Positions 25,102 through 31,954 of a stretch of 46,614 bases of DNA are shown here, piece after piece. The translations under genes and the position numbers were made by a program. Below the pieces are notes generated by a model. It ran no database searches. It saw nothing but the letters and a program-made list of their open reading frames with translations, and had not been told where the DNA came from. Position 1 is the stretch's first letter, and the number at the start of each line of letters is the position of its first letter. The stretch is from Rhodothermia bacterium (GTDB lineage: Bacteria; Bacteroidota; Rhodothermia; Rhodothermales; JAAAOL01), in contig JAUIDY010000039.1 of the NCBI GenBank assembly GCA_030428385.1, forward strand, positions 1-46,614. Reading direction: 5' to 3'.

Positions 25102-28100
25102 CTACTTTACCAGCACCACCTGCTGCGTTTGCACAAAGGTATCAGCTTGGAGCCGGACGAGATAGGTGCCACTGGGCAGGTTGGTGGCCTCCCAGGTGTA
25201 CGTGAATTGTCCTGATGGCAGCGATCCCTCTGCCAACGTAGTAACCAGGCGGCCTTGCAGGTCATACACCCGCAGTGTGGCGTGTGCCGGTGCAGCAAGA
25301 TCGAAGCGCAGCGTAGTTTGCGGGTTGAACGGATTCGGGTAGGCGGGCTGTAGCGCGAATTGCGTCGGGATCACCTCGCCCACCTGCTCGATGGCGGTGC
25401 CTACGCCTGTTGTGAAGCTTCGGATGGACGACCAGGGACCATTGCCCGCGCTGTTGGCCCCGCGCACGCGCCAGTAGAAGGTGGTGCCGTAATCAATCGG
25501 CCCCACTTGTCGCTGTGTCTCGGTGAGCCCCGATTCGGCATAGATCAGGTTGGTAAAGCTGGCGTTGGTGCTCACCTGTAGTTGGTATGTATCAGCCCCT
25601 GCATCGCTTTGCCACTGGAACAGGATGATGCCTGACTGGTCGGCGGCGTTGTTTGTAGGCGCAATCAAGGCAATGGCATTGGGCACAGCAGCCTGGGTGA
25701 TGAAATTGCGGGTGGACGACCACGGCCCGTCGCTGGTGGCGTTGCGTCCCCGCACGCGCCAGTAAAACATGGTGTTGGGGTCCAGCGGCCCCAGGTCATG
25801 CGAGGTCCCGTTGATGCCATCGGCTTCCTCGGCAATGTTGGAGAAAGCGGCGTCCCGGGCCACCTGGAGCTGGTAGGTGGTGGCATTGGGGGCGTTGTTC
25901 CACTGGAAGCGAACTGGTTCTGTCGAAGAGACCGTAGCATTGTTCGGCGGTTGCGATGGCACCGGCTCGGAAGGTGTGATGGCCGAAGTCGTGAAGGACC
26001 ACGTCTCCGACCAGTCGCCGTTGCCGCCTGCGTTGGTGCCGCGCACGCGCCAGTAGTGCATCACATCGGGGTTGAGCGATTGCACAAAGCGGGTCGTCCC
26101 AGCCACACCCGCTTGGTTAACGATGAGGTTGCTAAAATTCATAGAGGCGCTGAGTTGCACCTGATAACTGTCGGCTCCCGGATGCGCCTGCCATTGCAAG
26201 GTGACATCGCGCGGTTGGTTGATGGCATCATCGGCAGGGCTGAGGAGGGTGATGGGTCCTGTCACCTGCGGGAAGGTGGAAAACATACGCACGGTGGACC
26301 ACGGTCCGTTGCCACCGCTGTTGGAGGCCCGAACGCGCCAGTAATAGGCCTCATCAGAAGCAAACGGACCTAGCTGTTGGGCCATCTGGGTTGTGCCTTC
26401 GACTTCAAACGTGAGGGTGGTAAAGCCTGCCGATGGACTCACCTGCAGATCGTAGCTGTCGGCCCCAGCGGTAGCGCCCCACTGAAACGTGATGGCGTCC
26501 GGGGCGAGTTCGGCGTTGTTGAGTGGGCTCGTTAGCTGCACGACGCCGGGCGGAAGCGCAACGGTGGTGAACATGCGCGAGGCCGACCATGGCCCGTCGC
26601 CCACGCCGTTGGTTCCCCGCACGCGCCAGTAGTAGGTGGTATTTGTCTCGAAGGTACCCACCTGCACCGTCGTGCTGGTAATCCCACCCTGGTCCAGTAC
26701 AAGATTGGTAAACCCGGTATTGAGGCTCATCTGGAGACGGTACGAGGTCGCTTGGGCGTCGGCATTCCACGAAAACGTTTCGGTGGTGGGAATGCCTGTG
26801 GCACCATCAGTGGGTGTGTTGAGCACGATGGCTGAAGGCTCAGTGCCGCCACCCCCTCCACCGCCGCCGTCTTCGGAGTAGGCAAAAAGGGCGCACTCCT
26901 GATCGATGGTAGTGATGCTGTTGCAGCAACTCGGGTTCATGTTGGCCACGCCATCGGCGGGATTGATATGCCCGAACCCGATGGAATGCCCCAACTCATG
27001 CGTCATCATGCTCTGGTAGCCGCCTGCCCCGATAACGGGCGCGACGCCGTTGTTAACAACTACAAACCCGATGCCCGCCGTAAACCACGACATCCCTCGG
27101 TGCTCATGCTGTCCGCCGGGCGAATTGTCGAAGAACGGGCCGCCAAAGGCCAACGTGCCTACCCCGCCTACGAGGTCATCAATTTCGTCGCAGGGGTCGT
27201 TAAACTGCACAATGCCTTCTCCTGCACTAAAGTCGCTGGGCAAGCTGTTTACCGCACCGCCACCGGCGCAGGCCCCGGCATCATAGACGCGCGTTCCGCC
27301 ATACACCCAGTTTATATCGATGTCCGGGATGCTGGTCCACTGGTTGATGCCGGTTTGGACCGTAGCTTGTGCTCCGGCGAACTCCACATCGCCCGTGGCT
27401 TCGGCGAAGAAGGTGATTTGGGCGGGGATATCCGTGTTCCAGCGCGTGGGTGTGGGACTGGTGATGTTAACACACGGGTCGGGCAGTCCGCCTTGTTTTT
27501 CGGCTCCGTGGATATGCGGCGGCAGCAAGTCATCCGAGGCCTTCACCGCCGTTTGGTCCCACTGCTTGGCATGGGTCATCACCTGTTTTAATTGCCCGAG
27601 GAGCGGGGACGCGTAGTATGTGTCAATTTCTTCGACGTCCACCCCATCCGGACGCAGCACCAGTTCGATCTCATGGGCACTTTCGAGGTGGGTGAGCAGG
27701 CGCGATCCATCGGTGCCCGTCACTTCTTCGAGGAGGCCATACGACATGAGGCGCGGCTGCCAGACGCCTTCGGCATTCCGGTTGAGAAACAGCAGATAGG
27801 TGGTGCCTTCCGCAAACGTCGGGCTCCCCGATACGGCCCAGCCCCAGCCGTCAAGCGTGCCGCCGCGCGTTTCCACCTGCATCGTCTCGCCCACCTGCAG
27901 TGGTCCGTGGACCACCTCCAACACCTCAAACGAGGTCTGGGTCAGAATCAGGCGTCCCCGTGCCAGCGCGGTGCCGTTGCCCGCCCGCACCAGCACCACG
28001 GCATCGCTAAGCTGGGCCAACTCGCCGAGGTCTTTGGGCGGAATGATGCTGCTGGCCTGCCCAGTAAGGGGCGGCAGGCACAGCACAGCGACGAAGAGCC

Positions 28101-28143
28101 ACAACAAACGGCGAGAGAGCCAAGGAGCCAGGAACGCAGACAT
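25102..28143 (-). CDS. Secreted metzincin protease with five fibronectin-like repeats and T9SS sorting domain
   Basis: A 1013-residue exported zinc protease. The signal peptide ends near GQASS (about residue 32). The catalytic metzincin domain has HELGHSIGFGH at residues 382-392 and a Met-turn candidate in ANMNPS at about 400, resembling matrixin-like enzymes. A Gly run (about 423-430) links to five fibronectin-type repeats of about 90 residues, each with the signature YYWRVRGxNxxGxGPWS. The last region is a Por-type sorting domain (YPNPFNPQTTLRF, VYDLQGRLVTTL, GTYLVRLQA). Protein substrate is unknown; the repeats probably bind the surface or polymer. Divergent from nuoH. Confidence 0.9.
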   Translation of the reverse strand: MSAFLAPWLSRRLLWLFVAVLCLPPLTGQASSIIPPKDLGELAQLSDAVVLVRAGNGTALARGRLILTQTSFEVLEVVHGPLQVGETMQVETRGGTLDGWGWAVSGSPTFAEGTTYLLFLNRNAEGVWQPRLMSYGLLEEVTGTDGSRLLTHLESAHEIELVLRPDGVDVEEIDTYYASPLLGQLKQVMTHAKQWDQTAVKASDDLLPPHIHGAEKQGGLPDPCVNITSPTPTRWNTDIPAQITFFAEATGDVEFAGAQATVQTGINQWTSIPDIDINWVYGGTRVYDAGACAGGGAVNSLPSDFSAGEGIVQFNDPCDEIDDLVGGVGTLAFGGPFFDNSPGGQHEHRGMSWFTAGIGFVVVNNGVAPVIGAGGYQSMMTHELGHSIGFGHINPADGVANMNPSCCNSITTIDQECALFAYSEDGGGGGGGGTEPSAIVLNTPTDGATGIPTTETFSWNADAQATSYRLQMSLNTGFTNLVLDQGGITSTTVQVGTFETNTTYYWRVRGTNGVGDGPWSASRMFTTVALPPGVVQLTSPLNNAELAPDAITFQWGATAGADSYDLQVSPSAGFTTLTFEVEGTTQMAQQLGPFASDEAYYWRVRASNSGGNGPWSTVRMFSTFPQVTGPITLLSPADDAINQPRDVTLQWQAHPGADSYQVQLSASMNFSNLIVNQAGVAGTTRFVQSLNPDVMHYWRVRGTNAGGNGDWSETWSFTTSAITPSEPVPSQPPNNATVSSTEPVRFQWNNAPNATTYQLQVARDAAFSNIAEEADGINGTSHDLGPLDPNTMFYWRVRGRNATSDGPWSSTRNFITQAAVPNAIALIAPTNNAADQSGIILFQWQSDAGADTYQLQVSTNASFTNLIYAESGLTETQRQVGPIDYGTTFYWRVRGANSAGNGPWSSIRSFTTGVGTAIEQVGEVIPTQFALQPAYPNPFNPQTTLRFDLAAPAHATLRVYDLQGRLVTTLAEGSLPSGQFTYTWEATNLPSGTYLVRLQADTFVQTQQVVLVK

Positions 28144-28461
28144 AACAATCGATCAGCTAAGGCAAAAGGAGCTACACATTGTATCGACCACCGCTTTCTT
28201 AGATCAAGAACGCACGGGTTTCTACATGCGTGTTTGTGGGAGTGATTAGGTCACAGGTCGGGCAGGCCAGCAGGTTGGGTGGTCGTTGTGCCTCGGCATG
28301 CGACGCGCCACGGCACGTCGCTACGGGTGTATTGTCATTTCCCTATTCCCCAATTTAACCGGTTCTGGACAAACGGTCGGTTGCATCGCAGGTGCTGTCG
28401 GGTGTACTTTGCCCGTTCTTGTTGAACCACCCACGGCTGGCAACGCTGGCTGCGAAACGAT
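28144..28461. other. Divergent spacer with AGGTCNN repeat
   Basis: This 318-base region between the metzincin gene and nuoH holds no convincing ORF. At 28248-28284 there is a G-rich heptad array beginning AGGTCAC AGGTCGG and continuing with GCAGGCC and CAGGT variants, related to the arrays at 30615-30653 and 30971-31007. The remaining sequence must contain both promoters, but I could not pick convincing -35/-10 pairs. Confidence 0.45.
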
Positions 28462-29496
28462 ATGGATCTACCCCTGTGGTTGACCGCGATCATCGCGTTC
28501 GTCATTGTTAACTTTATGCTGGTCTCGGCGTCGGTGCTGGTGTATGCCGAGCGCAAGGTGTCGGGCTATATTCAGAACCGCCCCGGCCCAAACCGGGTGG
28601 GGCCGTTTGGCTTTTTGCAGCCGTTCGCGGACGTGGTGAAGCTGCTCTTTAAAGAAGACATCGTCCCGGAGCAGTCGACCCGCTTTATCCACTCGCTCGC
28701 GCCCGTGCTGATGGTGGTGATTGCCATGACGGTGCCCGCCATGATCCCGTTTGCGCGGGGCTTTGTCATCGCCGATCCGGAAGTGGGTGTCCTGCTCATC
28801 CTCGCGCTCACCTCGATTTCCGTGTATGGCGTGACGCTGGCCGGGTGGAGTTCCAACTCCAAGTTTTCGCTGCTCGGCGGGCTGCGGTCGTCGGCCCAGA
28901 TGATTTCGTATGAGCTGTCGATGGGCCTCGCGGTGGTCTCCGTCATCCTGATTACTGGCTCGCTGAGCGTGGTGGACATCGTGGAGTCGCAGGCCGATGG
29001 CTGGGCGCTCCTCGGCTGGAACGTGATCCGCAACCCCATCGGGGCGCTGATCTTTATCATCACCGCGTTTGCCGAGACCAACCGTGCCCCGTTCGACCTG
29101 CCGGAAGCCGAGCAGGAACTGGTGGGCGGCTACCACACCGAATACAGCGGGATGAAGTTCGGCATGTTCTTCCTCGCCGAATACGTCAACTGGTTCGTCG
29201 CCTCGTTTGTCATCGTGACGCTGTTCTTCGGCGGCTACCTGATTCCGTTCGAGCCCCTCTTCGCCGATGCGTTTTATGCCAATGGCCTCGGCTGGCTGCT
29301 GGGCATCTTGCAGTTCCTGTGCCTGATGGCCAAGGTGAGCTTCTTCGTGTTTGTGTTTATCTGGGTTCGGTGGACGCTACCGCGCTTTAAGTACAACCAA
29401 CTGATGACCATCGGCTGGAAGTACCTCCTGCCCCTCGCGCTGGTTAACGCCATCGTCATCGCCATCATCGTGGCGGTTGTGAAGTCGGTGTTCTAG
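28462..29496 (+). CDS. nuoH: NADH-quinone oxidoreductase subunit H, orphan gene
   Basis: A 344-residue membrane subunit of respiratory complex I, which links the quinone site to the proton-pumping arm. It has about eight hydrophobic segments and the conserved YAERKVSGYIQNRPGPNRVG loop, LQPFADVVKLLFKED, FAETNRAPFDLPEAEQELV and GGYHTEYSGMKF, all of which border the quinone channel. It is complete and not visibly degraded. No other nuo gene lies within the window, whereas nuoH usually sits between nuoG and nuoI, so it is transcribed apart from the rest. The stop TAG is also the outer end of a 165-bp palindromic repeat. Confidence 0.96.
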   Translation: MDLPLWLTAIIAFVIVNFMLVSASVLVYAERKVSGYIQNRPGPNRVGPFGFLQPFADVVKLLFKEDIVPEQSTRFIHSLAPVLMVVIAMTVPAMIPFARGFVIADPEVGVLLILALTSISVYGVTLAGWSSNSKFSLLGGLRSSAQMISYELSMGLAVVSVILITGSLSVVDIVESQADGWALLGWNVIRNPIGALIFIITAFAETNRAPFDLPEAEQELVGGYHTEYSGMKFGMFFLAEYVNWFVASFVIVTLFFGGYLIPFEPLFADAFYANGLGWLLGILQFLCLMAKVSFFVFVFIWVRWTLPRFKYNQLMTIGWKYLLPLALVNAIVIAIIVAVVKSVF

Positions 29497-29658
29497 AAGC
29501 TGTTGAGATTTGTGATCTTGGGCTGCGCAAGCGCTCGCGCGGCGTCTTTGTCCCCGCTTTGTCGGCCCGTAGTGCTGCTACGCCCCTCCAAAGGCGTGAC
29601 CAAATCCATCCACGAGGGCATCTTGCTCGCGCCAAACTGAAAACATCAACAGCCTCTA
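29494..29658. repeat. 165-bp imperfect palindrome (MITE- or REP-like)
   Basis: The outer arms TAGAAGCTGTTGA (29494-29506) and the complement of TCAACAGCCTCTA (29646-29658) match at 12 of 13 positions. Further inward, blocks GCAAG, CTCGxG, TTTG and CGTAG recur in complementary order with small shifts. The centre is a CGTAG-TGCTG-CTACG... hairpin at 29569-29582. The whole spacer between nuoH and the sulfotransferase would fold into one long hairpin. The left end overlaps the nuoH stop codon. It resembles the remnant of a transposon with GAGGCTGTTGA-type ends, but no transposase is present. Confidence 0.7.
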
Positions 29659-29689
29659 AGGCTCGACCATCAAAAGCTGGACCCTCGTT

Positions 29690-30610
29690 TTGTCCTTTCC
29701 CAATACCACCGACGCGCCCGTTTTTGTGGTGGGCGTCACGCGCTCGGGAACGACGCTGTTTAAACAGATCCTGAACCGGCACCCGCGCCTTTCGCTTTAC
29801 CACGAAGCCCACTATTTGCGCCGGGTGTGGGCGCATACGGAAGCCGAAACGCTCGATGGCGCACAGGCACGCGCCGCGCTGGGAAAGATTTTTAACCTCC
29901 AGAAAGAGGGCCTCACCGTAGAGGAAGTCACGGCGCGTTTCCTGGAGACCGACCGGAGCGTGGCGGCGCTGTACGACACCCTGCTGCGCCTGCGCATGGA
30001 GAAGCACGGCAAGGAACGCATGGGCGAAAAGACGCCCAACAACTTCTGGTTTCTCGATGTCTTGTTTCGCTGGTATCCCAAGGCCCGCATCATTTTTATG
30101 ATGCGCAACCCGCACGATGTACACGGCTCGTTTAAAAACTTCAAAAACGCCGCCAAGCTGCCCTGGAAAGACCGCATGGTGCTGAGCCGTGCGTTGTACT
30201 GGAGCTATGGGGCCCGGGTGCTCAAAGAAAGCCAGGCCCGGTACCCCGGTCAGGTGATGCGGGTCTCGTTCGAAGCGCTGGTGCAAGCGCCCGAAACGGT
30301 GCTGCCCGCCGTATGCGATTTTCTCGACGAGGACTATCACGAGGAGATGCTGGAGGTCCGCGCCGTTAATAGCTCCTTCGACCAGATGAAGCAGCAGTCG
30401 GGCTTCCGCAAAGAAACCCTGCAACGCCACCACCTCCTGAGCTTCTCCGAACGATTGCTGATCGATGTGGTGAGTGGCACGTATATCCTCGAAAATGGGT
30501 ACCCGCTCGCCGTGTTGCCCAACGCCGTTGTCCAAAGCCTGGAGGCTGGCGGTTTTTACAAGCTGGTCGACGCTGCCCATCGGGCCATCCGCAAGCGGCG
30601 GGTGCATTAA
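29690..30610 (+). CDS. PAPS-dependent sulfotransferase family protein
   Basis: A 306-residue cytoplasmic sulfotransferase that would move sulfate from PAPS to an unknown acceptor. The 5'-phosphosulfate loop is VGVTRSGTTLFKQIL (about residues 14-28) and the 3'-phosphate site is MMRNPHDVHGSFKNF (about 136-150). Between them lies RMGEKTPNNFWFL, the substrate-side catalytic region of this branch. No ATG is available upstream of the first motif, so the start is taken as the TTG at 29690; the GTG at about 29724 would cut into the motif region. The gene follows the palindromic repeat and precedes rpe but shares no obvious pathway with either. Confidence 0.88.
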   Translation: MSFPNTTDAPVFVVGVTRSGTTLFKQILNRHPRLSLYHEAHYLRRVWAHTEAETLDGAQARAALGKIFNLQKEGLTVEEVTARFLETDRSVAALYDTLLRLRMEKHGKERMGEKTPNNFWFLDVLFRWYPKARIIFMMRNPHDVHGSFKNFKNAAKLPWKDRMVLSRALYWSYGARVLKESQARYPGQVMRVSFEALVQAPETVLPAVCDFLDEDYHEEMLEVRAVNSSFDQMKQQSGFRKETLQRHHLLSFSERLLIDVVSGTYILENGYPLAVLPNAVVQSLEAGGFYKLVDAAHRAIRKRRVH

Positions 30611-30614
30611 ACAG

Positions 30615-30653
30615 AGGTCGCAGGTCTTTCTGGTTGGTAGGTCACAGGTCTTT
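30615..30653 (+). repeat. AGGTCNN heptad array, left copy
   Basis: Units AGGTCGC, AGGTCTT, then AGGTCAC and AGGTCTT are spaced in or near heptad register just after the sulfotransferase stop. The right-hand array at 30971-31007 carries the same units on the opposite strand. Confidence 0.5.
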
Positions 30654-30744
30654 GTTTCTTTAGGCTGTGCTGCTTTTTTTCGTCGTGCATCGAAGGGTAT
30701 GGTGTAAATAGAGCACCTTCCTTTTGCCTGTGACATAGTTTCCC

Positions 30745-30826
30745 GTCATCCCGAACGCATGTGAGGGGTCTTGACGAGTGGAAATACTACCAAGCGACGA
30801 GATCCCTCTCTGACGTTCGGGATGAC
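30745..30826. repeat. 82-bp element with 13-bp perfect terminal inverted repeats
   Basis: GTCATCCCGAACG (30745-30757) is exactly complementary to CGTTCGGGATGAC (30814-30826). Inner arms GAGGGGTCTT and GAGATCCCTC also pair. Related but decayed sequence is at 24970-25069. Repeats opening with GTCATCCCGA and carrying GAGGGATCT inside are, to my knowledge, scattered through many bacterial genomes. Confidence 0.75.
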
Positions 30827-30970
30827 GTGGAGAATCGAAGGTAGGATGGGCCAAACGCCATCGAAAAATCCTCTGGGTTTTATAAATAATCCCGCAGGCA
30901 TAGACACAACCGCCTTTCTTTCATAACCTTATGCGGCGCCCTTCATCAAATTCTCCGTTCGCAAGAAAGA

Positions 30971-31007
30971 GACCTGCCGACCTGTGACCTGACAGACCTG
31001 ATAGACC
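30971..31007 (-). repeat. AGGTCNN heptad array, right copy (inverted)
   Basis: Read on the minus strand the units are AGGTCTGTC, AGGTCAC, AGGTCGGC and AGGTCTC. It ends 10 bases before the rpe start codon, so it occupies the ribosome-binding and leader region of that gene. Confidence 0.5.
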
Positions 31008-31016
31008 ATCCTCGCC

Positions 31017-31691
31017 ATGCTCGTCCTTGCCCCTTCTATTCTCGCCGCTGACTTTGCCCGCCTCGAAGCGCATGCCCGCGAGGCGCTGGAGGCCGGGGCC
31101 GACTGGTTACACATCGACGTGATGGATGGACATTTTGTCCCAAACATCACCATCGGGCCGCTGGTGGTGCGGTCGCTGCGCCCGCTGCGCGACGAAACGG
31201 GCTGCGAACTGGACGTACACCTGATGATCGAACAGCCGGAGCGCTACATCGACGCCTTTGCCGAGGCGGGCGCGACGCGCATCACCGTGCATGTGGAGAC
31301 GTGCCCGCACCTGCACCGCACCATCGAGCAGATCAAGGAGCAGGGACTCAAAGCGGGCGTGACGCTGAACCCGGCCACGCCGCTCTCGACGCTGGAGGAA
31401 ATCCTGCCGTATGTGGACCTCGTGCTCATCATGTCGGTCAACCCGGGCTTCGGGGGGCAGTCGTACATTCCCACCAGTACGTCCAAGATTCGCCGCCTAC
31501 GGCAGATGCTCACTGCCATCGGTTCCCCGGCGCGTATTCAGGTAGACGGCGGTGTGAAAACCTCCAACGTGCGCCAGATTGTGGATGCCGGGGTGGATAC
31601 CATTGTGGCGGGAAGCGCCATCTTTGGCGGCTCCAAAAGCGTGAAGGAGAACGTGCAGGACTTCTTTAAGGCGCTGGCACAGACGGTGTAG
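31017..31691 (+). CDS. rpe: Ribulose-phosphate 3-epimerase
   Basis: A 224-residue TIM-barrel enzyme that interconverts ribulose-5-phosphate and xylulose-5-phosphate in the pentose phosphate pathway. It begins with APSILAADFARL and has the metal-binding LHIDVMDGHFVPN (residues 31-43), DVHLMIEQP, the loop VNPGFGGQ, and QVDGGVK with the second catalytic Asp; the phosphate-binding VAGSAIFGG closes the site. Length is standard. The ATG at 31017 is preferred because residue 1 then starts strand one. Confidence 0.96.
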   Translation: MLVLAPSILAADFARLEAHAREALEAGADWLHIDVMDGHFVPNITIGPLVVRSLRPLRDETGCELDVHLMIEQPERYIDAFAEAGATRITVHVETCPHLHRTIEQIKEQGLKAGVTLNPATPLSTLEEILPYVDLVLIMSVNPGFGGQSYIPTSTSKIRRLRQMLTAIGSPARIQVDGGVKTSNVRQIVDAGVDTIVAGSAIFGGSKSVKENVQDFFKALAQTV

Positions 31692-31942
31692 GCAACTCCC
31701 GAGGCGGCTCTTCTCCATGCGCCTTCCTGCGACAAGGATCTTTCCTGGCGAATACGAGAGAAGCACGTTTCGCTTGTTGGTGTTTCCAGACGAACAGGTC
31801 CTTTCGCAATTCCTTACGAATGCAAGGATTTCCCTTGCGCATCGGTAGCATTTTGGATCACACGGGCGGGGCAGGTTGTCTCGCAAATGCTCTGCTGCTT
31901 CTCGCCGAGTTTGCAGACAAGCGAAACTGAGAAGTAACCTGT

Positions 31943-31947
31943 GGAGG
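31943..31947 (+). promoter_or_regulatory. Strong Shine-Dalgarno GGAGG before the first C39-like gene
   Basis: GGAGG lies 7 bases before the ATG at 31955. Most neighbours lack such a site, and the paralogous gene at 34776 has the same GGAGG with the same spacing (34764-34768). This supports both start choices. Confidence 0.6.
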
Positions 31948-31954
31948 TCCGACG

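Larger units (their letters stand above)
30611..31016. other. 406-base repeat-rich intergenic region
   Basis: No gene is supported here. The spacer holds two AGGTCNN arrays in opposite orientation (30615-30653 and 30971-31007) and, between them, an 82-bp inverted-repeat element (30745-30826). The remainder is AT-richer, non-coding sequence. The rpe promoter must lie in the right part. Confidence 0.6.

Noticed and set aside
28144-28461. tRNA-like folds in the larger spacers
   Set aside because: No GTTCGANTC-type T-loop with a matching acceptor stem was found here or in the other intergenic gaps.
29465-30736. Long minus-strand open frame of 423 codons
   Set aside because: It lies opposite the sulfotransferase gene, has no recognisable motifs, and is His/Arg-biased as expected from an antisense frame of a GC-rich gene.
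31692-31954. Possible riboswitch (cyclic-di-GMP type) before the first C39-like gene
   Set aside because: The region has a small GCAAGG/CCTTGC stem at 31822-31838 and scattered repeats but not the conserved riboswitch core.
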